Positions 31,762-40,165 of a stretch of 64,000 nt of DNA are shown here, piece by piece. How positions within the stretch are numbered: position 1 is the stretch's first letter; each line of letters starts with the position of its first letter. This DNA comes from JBAXTZ01 sp041666525 (lineage in GTDB: Bacteria; Bacillota; Negativicutes; JBAXTZ01): assembly GCA_041666525.1 (NCBI GenBank), contig JBAYGT010000003.1, forward strand, positions 62,001 to 126,000, read 5' to 3'. The notes beneath the pieces were generated by a model. It searched no databases, was not told the DNA's origin, and saw nothing but the letters and a program-made list of their open reading frames with translations. The position numbers and the translations under genes are program-made.

Positions 31762-32883
31762 ATGAAAGTAATTGTATCTGGCGGCGGTACCGGTGGACAT
31801 ATTTATCCGGCAGTAACTATTGCTCGTGCAATAGAAACTCAGCTGCAACAAGCCGGTCGTTCTTGTGAAATTCTTTATATTGGAACCAAAGAAGGCATGG
31901 AGGCCCGAATTATTCCTCGTGAAGGATTTCGTTTTGAGGCGGTTCAGGTAAGTGGTATCAAACGCAGCTTTTCCCCGCAAAATATAAAAACTATACTCAA
32001 ACTTGGTGTAGGTTTTTTGCAGGCGATTGGCAAAATCAATAGTTTCAAGCCGGATATTGTCGTTGGTACCGGCGGTTTTGTGTGCGGGCCGATATTGCTT
32101 GCAGCAGCGTTGATGGGTGTACCGACAATCATTCAGGAGCAAAATGCTTTGCCGGGAATAACTAACAAAATTTTGTCACGGTTTGTAAAAAAAGTGTGTC
32201 TTGGATATCGTGAAGCCGCGAAATATTTTCCGGCGGCTGCCAAAACAAAAATGGAGTTTACCGGTAATCCGATTCGTAAGGATATTTTAACCCGCAAGCG
32301 GGCATCGGCTTATGATGATCTTGGATTGCCGGAAGATAAACGCACAGTGCTGGTGGTCGGGGGCAGTCGTGGTGCTCGCAGTATTAACAGTGCGATGTTA
32401 GAGGTGTATAAGTTTTTTGCCGGGCGTGAGGGAATACAAATTTTGCATGCTACCGGTGACGGCGATTTCCAGCGGATGCTTAAAGGACTGAATGAGTTGC
32501 AAGTAACAGATAAAAGCAATATTATCGTTCGTCCGTATCTGTTTAATATGCAAAGTGCGATTGCAATTGCCGATGTTGCGGTATTCCGTGCCGGCGCAGT
32601 TGGTTTGGCAGAGTTATCAGCAGTCGGGGTGCCGGCAATTCTAATTCCCTATCCGTATGCTGCAGAAAATCATCAGGAATTTAACGCGCGGGCGCTGGAA
32701 AAAAACGGTGCTGCGATAGTGATATTAGACAACGAGTTAACCGGTGCACTTCTAATAGAAAAGCTCAACGAATTACTAGGCGATGAGCAACGATTAAGTG
32801 TGATGGCCAGGCAGAGTGCGGCTTGCGGTGTAACCGATGCTGCAGAACGGATCGCAACGATTGCCATTGAATGTGCGAGGTGA
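31762..32883 (+). CDS. murG: lipid II synthase MurG (GlcNAc transferase)
   Basis: This 373-residue GT28 glycosyltransferase adds GlcNAc to lipid I at the inner face of the membrane. Motifs: the N-terminal VSGGGTGGHIYPA loop, VVGTGGFVCGPILLAA, QEQNALPGITNK, LVVGGSRGARSIN and the donor-site region AVFRAGAVGLAELSAVGVPAILIPYPYAAENHQ. Note AVFRAGA where many homologues have a Ser (SRSGA). It starts three bases after murD, and its end overlaps the murC ribosome binding site. Confidence 0.96.
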   Translation: MKVIVSGGGTGGHIYPAVTIARAIETQLQQAGRSCEILYIGTKEGMEARIIPREGFRFEAVQVSGIKRSFSPQNIKTILKLGVGFLQAIGKINSFKPDIVVGTGGFVCGPILLAAALMGVPTIIQEQNALPGITNKILSRFVKKVCLGYREAAKYFPAAAKTKMEFTGNPIRKDILTRKRASAYDDLGLPEDKRTVLVVGGSRGARSINSAMLEVYKFFAGREGIQILHATGDGDFQRMLKGLNELQVTDKSNIIVRPYLFNMQSAIAIADVAVFRAGAVGLAELSAVGVPAILIPYPYAAENHQEFNARALEKNGAAIVILDNELTGALLIEKLNELLGDEQRLSVMARQSAACGVTDAAERIATIAIECAR

Positions 32884-32885
32884 AA

Positions 32886-34262
32886 ATGTTGGAGAATATT
32901 AAGCGGATTCATTTTATCGGATTAGGCGGAATTGGCATGAGTGGCTTGGCTCAAGTGTTAAATTGGCGTGGCTTTGCCGTTAGTGGCTCAGACACTACGC
33001 CGTCAGCATTACTTGACAAAATGGCAAACCAGGGAATTGAAGTTATGATTGGGCATGATGCAAATAACATTGGGCTCGCTGAGGCATTGGTGGTGTCAAG
33101 TGCAATTGCCGTTAGCAATCCAGAATTAATGCTGGCTAAAGCCAAAGGATTGCCAGTATTTCATCGTTCGGATGTTCTGGCATATATCATGGCGGAAAAA
33201 ACAGCTATCGCCGTTGCCGGAACTCATGGAAAAACCACCACAACTGCATTGCTTGGTGTGGTGTTAAAAGCCGGTGGATTTGATCCGACTGTAGTGGTTG
33301 GCGGTGTGGTAAATAGTCTCGGCGGTAATGTTATTGTTGGTGACGGAAAGTATTGCGTAGCTGAAGCCGATGAGAGCGACGGATCTTTTTTGAAATTGCC
33401 TAAAGCATTAGCGATTATAACTAATATCGAAGCTGATCACATGGAACACTACAAAACTATGGATAATTTGCTTAATGCTTTTCGACAGTTTTTGAGTACT
33501 TTGCCGGTAGATGGTTTGGCAGTGTTGTGCGCGGATGATGAACGAGTTATGGCAGTGCGTTCTGCCGCTTCGTGCAAAGTGATAACTTATTCTTTGCAAA
33601 ATAATTATGCTGATATTAGTGGTAGTGATTTGGAATTCAGCGGCGGCCATGCACAATTCACGATTACAGCATTTGGTAAAATCTGGGGGCGGGCGAAACT
33701 TGGTGTTCCTGGCAAATATAATGTCGCTAACGCTTTAGCGGTCGCAGCGATAGCAATTGAATTTGGGGTTGAATTTACGGTTTATGCGCAAGCTTTGGAG
33801 AATTTCGTTGGCGCGAACCGTCGGTTTCAAATAAAAGGTGAAGTTAATAATGTGCTGGTGGTTGATGATTATGCACATCATCCGACAGAAATCAACGCCG
33901 CATTGACTGCGGCGGCAGAAATTGGCCGCACAAGAGTAGTGTGTGCTTTTCAGCCGCATCGCTATAGCCGCACCCAATCTTTGCAAAAGGAGTTTGGCCG
34001 TTGTTTTGATAGTGCTGATCTGGTTGTGTTGACTGATATATATCCGGCGAGTGAGCAGCCGATTCCTGGCATTGACGGCTCGACAATACCAAAAGAATAT
34101 CAGGCATACAGCGGAAAAGCGCCTTTGTATGTTGGCGAATTTGACAAATTGCCACAAAGGCTTGCAGAGATTGTTCGACCAGGCGATATTGTTCTTACCA
34201 TGGGGGCGGGCAGTATTACCGGAGTCGGTGATAAATTATTGGAATTATTAAAAGCGAAGTGA
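32886..34262 (+). CDS. murC: UDP-MurNAc:L-alanine ligase MurC
   Basis: This 458-residue enzyme performs the first amino-acid addition to UDP-MurNAc. Motifs: IHFIGLGGIGMSGLAQVL at the N-terminus, the P-loop VAGTHGKTTTTALL, AEADESDGSFL, EADHMEHYKTMD, VDDYAHHPTEI and FQPHRYSRTQSL. The ATG at 32886 follows GAGGTGAAA. No murB or ddl gene follows; ftsQ comes next after ten bases. Confidence 0.96.
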   Translation: MLENIKRIHFIGLGGIGMSGLAQVLNWRGFAVSGSDTTPSALLDKMANQGIEVMIGHDANNIGLAEALVVSSAIAVSNPELMLAKAKGLPVFHRSDVLAYIMAEKTAIAVAGTHGKTTTTALLGVVLKAGGFDPTVVVGGVVNSLGGNVIVGDGKYCVAEADESDGSFLKLPKALAIITNIEADHMEHYKTMDNLLNAFRQFLSTLPVDGLAVLCADDERVMAVRSAASCKVITYSLQNNYADISGSDLEFSGGHAQFTITAFGKIWGRAKLGVPGKYNVANALAVAAIAIEFGVEFTVYAQALENFVGANRRFQIKGEVNNVLVVDDYAHHPTEINAALTAAAEIGRTRVVCAFQPHRYSRTQSLQKEFGRCFDSADLVVLTDIYPASEQPIPGIDGSTIPKEYQAYSGKAPLYVGEFDKLPQRLAEIVRPGDIVLTMGAGSITGVGDKLLELLKAK

Positions 34263-34272
34263 AGATGAAAAA

Positions 34273-35058
34273 ATGAGTGAAGCTGACGAAAAGGAAATTG
34301 ATTACAGCCACTTGCGCGGGGAGTCAAAGCTGCGAAAGCGGCGCAAAAAAAAATGGCGTGATGTATTGGTAGTAGTGACTATTATTCTTATTGTCATTGC
34401 AGTTACAGCGTTTATTTTTTCGCCATACTGCGCGGTCGGTACTGTGCAATTGAGTGGTAACAAGTCGGTGTCGCTAGACGATATTTGCAGAGAGGGTCAA
34501 ATTCGCAATCCGGTTAATATAATCAGGCTGCAACCTGCAGTGATTGAAGGGCTATTAAAAAAAGATTTGCGCATTGCGTCAGTTGAAGTTGAGCGAAAAT
34601 GGTGGCCGCCGACCTTATCGATAAAAATTACCGAAAATGCGGTAATGGCATATATATTTAGTAATTACGGTACACTTAGCTTGGACAAGAAGGGTATGGT
34701 GGTGGCTGCACAAAAAACGTTTAGTAACTATGACGCACCATTAATTACCGGAGTCAGACTGTCTGATGAGTATGTTGGCGATTACGCGCGTAATAAGGAA
34801 GTGGTTGCCGCGACTGAATTTTTGGCTAGACTGGAAAGTACGACGTTCGATTTGATTTCAGAAGTGAAACTGCAAAATAGTCAAGAAGTTTACTTGCTTC
34901 TTACTGACGGGCTTCAAGTCCGCTTGGGTGATTTTAGCCGTGCGGATGTAAAATCTAAGTATATCAAACAAATGATAAAAGAAATTGCGGAGAAAAATTT
35001 TGCAATCAGTTTGATTGACTTGAAATTCGAACCGCCGACAATGAGGGTAAAACAATGA
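34273..35058 (+). CDS. ftsQ: cell division protein FtsQ/DivIB
   Basis: This 261-residue bitopic protein has a strongly basic cytoplasmic stretch (KLRKRRKKKW), one membrane helix (about 36-56), then a POTRA domain (SPYCAVGTVQLSGNKSVS through VEVERKWWPPTLSIKI) and a beta domain. It links FtsL/FtsB to the late divisome and peptidoglycan synthesis. Position after murC is typical. The end overlaps the DUF881 gene by four bases (ATGA). Confidence 0.9.
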   Translation: MSEADEKEIDYSHLRGESKLRKRRKKKWRDVLVVVTIILIVIAVTAFIFSPYCAVGTVQLSGNKSVSLDDICREGQIRNPVNIIRLQPAVIEGLLKKDLRIASVEVERKWWPPTLSIKITENAVMAYIFSNYGTLSLDKKGMVVAAQKTFSNYDAPLITGVRLSDEYVGDYARNKEVVAATEFLARLESTTFDLISEVKLQNSQEVYLLLTDGLQVRLGDFSRADVKSKYIKQMIKEIAEKNFAISLIDLKFEPPTMRVKQ

Positions 35059-35759
35059 AAGTACCACAAATCCGCCGTGGACAAATTGCTATTGCTTTGG
35101 TATGCGTAATACTTGGTTTGATGATTGCCGTGCAGTTTCGTACGACAAATGGTATCCGAAATACAGTGTCGATGCAGCGTGCTGAAGATTTAGTGCAACG
35201 TCTGGCGCAAACCGAACAGGAAAAAAACGATTTACAAAAGGAATTGGAAAAGTATCGCATAGAGGGAGGGTCTGCCGGGATCGCTAAAGAAATTCAAAAT
35301 GCAAAAATGGTCGGTGGCATGCTTGCTGTTCATGGGCCGGGGGTGTCAGTTGTTATTGATGACAGCAAAAAAACACCTAAAAACGGCGAATCGGCGAATC
35401 TATATTTAATTCACGATGAAGATATTCTAAAAGTGGTTAACGAATTGCGCGCGGCGGCAGCTGAAGCGATTTCGATAAACGATCAGCGGTTGATTGCAAC
35501 CAGCGAAATTCGTTGTGCCGGGCCGACGATTTCGGTCAATAACACCAGGTTTGGCGCACCGTTTGAAGTTAAAGCTATTGGTGATCCAAAGACGCTTGAA
35601 AGTGCGTTGTTGATGAAGGGCGGTGTAGTTGAGACGCTTGGATTCTGGGGAATAGATATTAAAGTAACCCAGGTCACAGACTTAAATATTCCGGCATATA
35701 GCGGAGCCGTGCATTTTGAATATGCCAAACCCGTAGACGTAGGAGGTAAACAGAAGTGA
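35055..35759 (+). CDS. DUF881-family protein (YlxW/YlxX-like)
   Basis: This 234-residue protein has one N-terminal membrane helix (IAIALVCVILGLMIAV), then a coiled coil (about 43-70, EDLVQRLAQTEQEKNDLQKELEKYR). The DUF881 fold follows, with the GPGVSVVIDDS segment, LIHDEDILKVVNELRAAGAE-like region and the terminal IPAYSG segment. DUF881 genes sit between ftsQ and ftsZ or near sbp in many Firmicutes and Actinobacteria; the function is unknown. It overlaps ftsQ (ATGA) and the sbp gene (GTGA), so it is translationally coupled on both sides. Confidence 0.9.
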   Translation: MKVPQIRRGQIAIALVCVILGLMIAVQFRTTNGIRNTVSMQRAEDLVQRLAQTEQEKNDLQKELEKYRIEGGSAGIAKEIQNAKMVGGMLAVHGPGVSVVIDDSKKTPKNGESANLYLIHDEDILKVVNELRAAAAEAISINDQRLIATSEIRCAGPTISVNNTRFGAPFEVKAIGDPKTLESALLMKGGVVETLGFWGIDIKVTQVTDLNIPAYSGAVHFEYAKPVDVGGKQK

Positions 35760-36085
35760 TTTACCCAGTAATAGGTATAATTGTAGGGCTGCTTATCGGT
35801 GCGTTGTTTCCAATCTCGATACCGGTATTTTTGGCCAAATATTTGTCGGTTGCAGTACTTGCGTCGTTAGACACGGCTTTTGGTGGAATTCGAGCAGCCT
35901 TGGAGGACAAATTTAACAACACGGTATTTATCAGCGGTTTTTTTACGAACTCTTTGCTTGCGGTATTGTTGGTGTTTATCGGCGAGCGGTTGAGCATTGA
36001 TTTATATATGGTGGCGTTACTGGCTTTTGGTTTGCGGGTTTTCAACAACCTCGCAGTAATTCGCCATCATTTTTTAAAAAAATAA
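35756..36085 (+). CDS. sbp: small basic protein family (Sbp)
   Basis: This 109-residue membrane protein of the small-basic family (DUF1290) has three hydrophobic segments and the characteristic GALFPISIPVFLAKYLSVAVLASLDTAFGGIRAALE region. In Bacillus it is encoded in the ylxW-ylxX-sbp group before ftsA and ftsZ; the role is not established. The GTG start at 35756 overlaps the DUF881 stop. Confidence 0.92.
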   Translation: MIYPVIGIIVGLLIGALFPISIPVFLAKYLSVAVLASLDTAFGGIRAALEDKFNNTVFISGFFTNSLLAVLLVFIGERLSIDLYMVALLAFGLRVFNNLAVIRHHFLKK

Positions 36086-36098
36086 CACATGAAATAAG

Positions 36099-36127
36099 TG
36101 GAAAAAAACTATATAACGTGGTAAATT
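36099..36127 (+). promoter_or_regulatory. possible ftsZ promoter
   Basis: TGGAAA (36099-36104), 17 bases, then TAAATT (36122-36127) with a TGG extended -10, 33 bases before the ftsZ start. The match is moderate. Confidence 0.35.
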
Positions 36128-36160
36128 ATCTAATGACATTTGCATTGACGAGGAAACGAT

Positions 36161-37303
36161 ATGAAATATAGGAAGAAGAAGGAGCAACGTGAAGTTATGA
36201 GTAGTAAAGTTGTTTTCGACACCCCAAACGATGGATTGGTGAATATTAAAGTCATCGGCATTGGTGGCGCGGGCAATAACGCTGTTAATCGAATGATTGA
36301 TTTTGGTGTGCGTCGGGTGGATTTTTGGGCGATGAACACTGACAAACAGGCCATTGCGGGTAGCAAAGCGACGTTGAAACTTCAATTAGGCGAAAAGTTG
36401 ACTTGTGGACTTGGTGCTGGTGCCAATCCCGAGATTGGTGAAAAAGCAGCACTTGAGAGTAAACAGGATATTGCCAATGCGCTTGAAGGCTCCGATATGG
36501 TATTTATTACTTGCGGTATGGGTGGTGGCACCGGTACCGGCGGCGCGCCGGTAATTGCTGAGTGTGCAAAAGCGGTTGGTGCGCTTACAGTTGGAGTAGT
36601 TACCCGTCCGACCAAATTTGAAGGAACAGCCAAGGCGCGAAAAGCCGATGAAGGAATAGCCAGGCTTCGCGAGCATGTTGATGCATTGATAATTGTACCA
36701 AACGACAAAATCCAAAAGCTTGCGGGTGCCCGTACTTTGCATCAAGCATTTATGATGGCTGACGATGTTTTGCGTCAGGCGGTTCAAGGCATATCCGATA
36801 TAATTCATACACATGGTTTGATTAACGTGGACTTTGCCGATGTACGCAAGGTGCTGGAAAACTGTGGTACCGCGCTTATGGGGATTGGTGTTGCCTCTGG
36901 CGAAAACCGCGCCGAAGAGGCAGTCGAGCGGGCGATTAAAAGTCCGTTGCTCGAATCTTCAATTGCGGGTGCGCGCAACGTGTTGTTGAATGTTGCCGGA
37001 AATGACGAAATTACTTATGATGAATTTGCCAAAATTCAGGAAAAAGTACATGAAATTGTTGCACACGAAGGCGTGGAAGTGATTTTGGGTGTAACAACTG
37101 AACAAGAACTGGGTGATGAAATTCGCGTGACGATAATTGCAACCGGTTTTGGTGATACGATAAAAGCTGCTGCCAAAATTCCAAGTATCCAAATGCCGCA
37201 AACAATTGGCGATGCAGTTCCACAGATTTCACCGATAAGGTTCAATCCCAGCATCGGCGAATTGAATATTCCGGTGTTTATGCAAAAAGAAGAAAAGAAA
37301 TAA
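36161..37303 (+). CDS. ftsZ: cell division GTPase FtsZ
   Basis: This 380-residue tubulin homologue forms the Z-ring. Motifs: IKVIGIGGAGNNAVNRMI, the GTP-binding CGMGGGTGTGGAPVIAE, the synergy-loop region and the conserved C-terminal core ELNIPVFMQ followed by only KEEKK. The disordered linker between core and tail is short. ATG 36161 has a good GAGGAAA site and adds a basic N-terminal stretch of about 12 residues; ATG 36197 would give the usual N-terminus. No ftsA is encoded upstream. A terminator follows. Confidence 0.96.
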   Translation: MKYRKKKEQREVMSSKVVFDTPNDGLVNIKVIGIGGAGNNAVNRMIDFGVRRVDFWAMNTDKQAIAGSKATLKLQLGEKLTCGLGAGANPEIGEKAALESKQDIANALEGSDMVFITCGMGGGTGTGGAPVIAECAKAVGALTVGVVTRPTKFEGTAKARKADEGIARLREHVDALIIVPNDKIQKLAGARTLHQAFMMADDVLRQAVQGISDIIHTHGLINVDFADVRKVLENCGTALMGIGVASGENRAEEAVERAIKSPLLESSIAGARNVLLNVAGNDEITYDEFAKIQEKVHEIVAHEGVEVILGVTTEQELGDEIRVTIIATGFGDTIKAAAKIPSIQMPQTIGDAVPQISPIRFNPSIGELNIPVFMQKEEKK

Positions 37304-37327
37304 TTAGATAATTTATAAAATTAATTG

Positions 37328-37360
37328 ACCGCTTTGTGTAATGCAAAGCGGTTATTTTAT
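37328..37360 (+). terminator. intrinsic terminator after ftsZ
   Basis: A perfect 9-bp stem ACCGCTTTG / CAAAGCGGT with a seven-base loop and a T-rich tail (TATTTTATT). Confidence 0.85.
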
Positions 37361-37389
37361 TGCCCGGGAGTCAAATGCAATGTTAAAAT
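37360..37389 (+). promoter_or_regulatory. promoter of the PTS EIIC gene
   Basis: TTGCCC (37360-37365), 18 bases, then TAAAAT (37384-37389) with TGT before it. The start codon is 34 bases downstream. It overlaps the end of the ftsZ terminator. Confidence 0.5.
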
Positions 37390-37422
37390 GTGTTTAAGTA
37401 TTTTTAAGGAGAGTAAAGTAAC

Positions 37423-38745
37423 ATGCAGAAGTTTCAGGAATTTTTAGAAAAGTATTTTGTGCCAATTGCCATGAAAATTGGTTCGAATGTTTATTTAAAC
37501 GGCATTCGCGATGGTTGCATGATTACCGCACCATTAATGATTATCGGATCGATATTCTTATTAGTGGCATTTTTGCCGTTGCCAGGTTACGCTGAATTCA
37601 TGCAAGGCATTTTCGGCTTGGGCTGGCAGCGCTCATTGCTATATCCGGTCAATGCGTCATTCGATGTTATCGCAGTGTTGACGACGATTGGTATTGGCTA
37701 TCGGCTTGGGGAGAAATTTAAACTCGACGGTATAATGGTCGGAGTGTTATCGTTCGTAGGATTTTTGATTGTTACGCCGTTTGAGGCAATGATAAAAATC
37801 GTTGATATGCCGAATGAAATTCTTATTGGGGATATTATTCCCAAAGTTTGGTTAGGCGCCAAAGGGTTGTTTGTAGCGATTATTGTCGCAATCATTACAA
37901 CGTTGATTTTTCGCTACGTCGTGCGTAAAAATTGGGTTATCAAATTACCAGAAGGCGTTCCACCCGCGGTTATGAAGTCCTTTTTGGCAATTGTCCCTGG
38001 CTTTTTCGCTGTGGTATTTTTCTGGGCGTTAAGAGTGTTGTTTTCGATGACAAACTTCCACACAGTACATGAGTTTGTGTATAAAATTGTTCAGACGCCG
38101 CTAGAGCATTTGGGTAACACGTTGCCGGCGATAATTATCGCTTACATAGCTTGCCAAATGTTATGGTGGTTTGGTATTCACGGCCAGATGTTGGTGTTTA
38201 ATACTGTTATGGGGCCGATATTGACGGCACTTACTTTGCAAAATTATGATGCGTTTGTTGTCGGACAAACTTTGCCAAATATTTTTACGCTTAAATTTGT
38301 CGATACGTTCGTAATGTTCGGCGGTTCAGGTTGCACGTTGGCACTTGTTGTTGTCATGGCTTTCATGTGCAAGAGCGCACAAATAAAAGATCTAGGCCGG
38401 ATGGCGCTTCCGGCAGGAATATTTAATATTAACGAACCGATTATTTTTGGTTTGCCAATTGTTTATAACCCGATTATGTTTATTCCCTGGATATTGGTAC
38501 CGGTGGTTTGTGCGATCGTTACCTATACGGCGATGAGTCTTGGGCTATGTCCGTTGACCAACGGTGTGAACATTCCATGGACGATGCCAATGATGTTTAA
38601 TGCCTTCTTTATAACTGGGTTAACCGGAGTATTCTGGCAATTAGTTAACTTTGTTTTGGCTTTTCTGATGTATTTGCCATTTATCAAAATGCTAGACAAG
38701 CAGTATCGTGCACAAGAACAGGCTGTTGAAACGGAAGGTGTTTAG
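37423..38745 (+). CDS. PTS lactose/cellobiose-family EIIC permease
   Basis: This 440-residue membrane component of the PTS lactose/cellobiose family (CelB-like) has about ten membrane segments. Typical features are the N-terminal FLEKYFVPIAMKIGSNVYLNGIRDG, the WWFGIHGQ segment with conserved His, and the substrate-site FNINEPIIFGLPIVYNP. It would transport and phosphorylate a beta-disaccharide such as cellobiose or chitobiose. No EIIA or EIIB gene is adjacent, so partners must be encoded elsewhere. The ribosome binding site is AAGGAGAG. Confidence 0.92.
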   Translation: MQKFQEFLEKYFVPIAMKIGSNVYLNGIRDGCMITAPLMIIGSIFLLVAFLPLPGYAEFMQGIFGLGWQRSLLYPVNASFDVIAVLTTIGIGYRLGEKFKLDGIMVGVLSFVGFLIVTPFEAMIKIVDMPNEILIGDIIPKVWLGAKGLFVAIIVAIITTLIFRYVVRKNWVIKLPEGVPPAVMKSFLAIVPGFFAVVFFWALRVLFSMTNFHTVHEFVYKIVQTPLEHLGNTLPAIIIAYIACQMLWWFGIHGQMLVFNTVMGPILTALTLQNYDAFVVGQTLPNIFTLKFVDTFVMFGGSGCTLALVVVMAFMCKSAQIKDLGRMALPAGIFNINEPIIFGLPIVYNPIMFIPWILVPVVCAIVTYTAMSLGLCPLTNGVNIPWTMPMMFNAFFITGLTGVFWQLVNFVLAFLMYLPFIKMLDKQYRAQEQAVETEGV

Positions 38746-38753
38746 TCGATGTT

Positions 38754-38782
38754 TTTACTTTTTTCAACCAATGTGCTATAAT
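38754..38782 (+). promoter_or_regulatory. tyrS promoter
   Basis: TTTACT (38754-38759), 17 bases, then a consensus TATAAT (38777-38782) preceded by TGC (extended -10). No T-box-like leader fits in the 30 bases before the start. Confidence 0.65.
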
Positions 38783-38817
38783 CAAAAATCCTTATAGGCA
38801 TTGATTTGGAGGTATTT

Positions 38818-40041
38818 ATGTCGGTTTTTGATACTCTTGTGGAACGAGGGTTGCTACAACAGTTGACACACGAAGATGAAATTAAAGAAATATTAGCCAC
38901 GAAGAGGGTCGCGTTTTATACTGGTTATGATCCGACCGCAGATAGTTTGCACGTTGGTCATTATCTGAGCATGATGGTTATGGCGCATATGCAACGTGCC
39001 GGACACCGACCGATAGTGCTTATCGGCGGGGCAACAGCGATGATTGGTGATCCGAGCGGCAAGAGCGACATGCGTAAGATGTTGACTCCTGAACAAATTG
39101 AATACAACGGCGCACAATTTAAGGCTCAGATGAGTACTTTGCTTGATTTCAGCGACGGCAAGGCTATCGTAGTTAATAACGCCGATTGGATTTTGCCGCT
39201 AAATTATATGCAGGTGTTGCGCGATTTGGGTCCGCATTTTTCTGTCAACCGAATGCTGGCAGCTGAATGTTACAAGCAGCGGTTGGAAAAGGGACTGACT
39301 TTTCTTGAACTAAATTATATGGTTATGCAAGCGTACGACTTTTTAGAACTAAACCGCAAGTATGACTGTGTGTTGCAGTTGGGCGGCGATGACCAGTGGT
39401 CGAATATTCTTGCCGGTGTCGATCTTATTCGTAAAAAAGAACGGCGTCAGGCGCTCGGTTTAACGTTTACGTTGCTTGCAACAAGTGACGGAAAAAAGAT
39501 GGGTAAGACCGAACGCGGCGCGGTCTGGCTGGACGTCAATAAAACTTCAGTACATGATTTTTATCAATACTGGCGCAATGTTGCCGATGCTGATGTTGAA
39601 AAATGTTTGGCATTATTGACTTTTCTGCCGATGACCGAAGTTCGTCGGCTTGGCGCATTGCGCGATCAGGCAATAAATGAAGCGAAAAAAGTTTTAGCAT
39701 ACGAAGTAACAAAAATTGTGCATGGTGAAAGCGAAGCAAATCAAGCAGCTCAGGCAGCGGAAGCGCTGTTTGGCGGTGGTGGGGCGTTAGATAATGTGCC
39801 GACGATTTATGTAACCAGTGCTGTTGTCGGTAAAAACATAGTCGATGTTTTGGTAGAGAATTTGGTTTTTGCATCAAAAGGTGAAGCTCGACGTATGATT
39901 GCACAAGGTGGTTTGTATATTGGTGAAAATCGGCACGAAGATATTGACGCGATAATTGCGTCTGAAGCCTTTGTGAATTCCGAGCTGCTAATTCGTAAAG
40001 GGAAAAAGAATTATTACCGATTTGTAATAAAAAATAGTTAG
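38818..40041 (+). CDS. tyrS: tyrosyl-tRNA synthetase
   Basis: This 407-residue class I synthetase charges tRNA-Tyr. It has the HIGH-type motif HVGH (residues 45-48) in GYDPTADSLHVGHYLS, a GGDDQWSNILAG substrate segment, the KMSKS-type KMGKTERGAVWL near 227, and a C-terminal S4 domain with VFASKGEARRMIAQGGLYI. This is the TyrS form with HVGH/KMGK, as in Clostridia (TyrZ-like). The ATG at 38818 follows TTGGAGG; the upstream frame extension lacks a site. Confidence 0.96.
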   Translation: MSVFDTLVERGLLQQLTHEDEIKEILATKRVAFYTGYDPTADSLHVGHYLSMMVMAHMQRAGHRPIVLIGGATAMIGDPSGKSDMRKMLTPEQIEYNGAQFKAQMSTLLDFSDGKAIVVNNADWILPLNYMQVLRDLGPHFSVNRMLAAECYKQRLEKGLTFLELNYMVMQAYDFLELNRKYDCVLQLGGDDQWSNILAGVDLIRKKERRQALGLTFTLLATSDGKKMGKTERGAVWLDVNKTSVHDFYQYWRNVADADVEKCLALLTFLPMTEVRRLGALRDQAINEAKKVLAYEVTKIVHGESEANQAAQAAEALFGGGGALDNVPTIYVTSAVVGKNIVDVLVENLVFASKGEARRMIAQGGLYIGENRHEDIDAIIASEAFVNSELLIRKGKKNYYRFVIKNS

Positions 40042-40063
40042 ATTTGCAATTATTGTCAAAAAA

Positions 40064-40080
40064 AAAGCTTGTCAGGCTTT
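40064..40080 (+). terminator. weak terminator-like hairpin after tyrS
   Basis: A short stem AAAGC / GCTTT with a seven-base loop is followed by AATATTT rather than a clean T run. Confidence 0.3.
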
Positions 40081-40097
40081 AATATTTAGTTTTCGAG

Positions 40098-40106
40098 TGC
40101 TATAAT
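40098..40106 (+). promoter_or_regulatory. extended -10 before the ATP-grasp genes
   Basis: TGC-TATAAT (40098-40106) is a consensus extended -10 about 60 bases before the first ATP-grasp start. No good -35 is visible at the right distance. Confidence 0.5.
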
Positions 40107-40165
40107 GAATCATCTGTTACTTTATTAAGACTAGTCTACAGAAGACATTTAATGGGGGAAAGTTT

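Noticed and set aside
38783..38817. T-box riboswitch for tyrS
   Set aside because: Only about 35 bases separate the -10 from the start codon, too short for a T-box leader.
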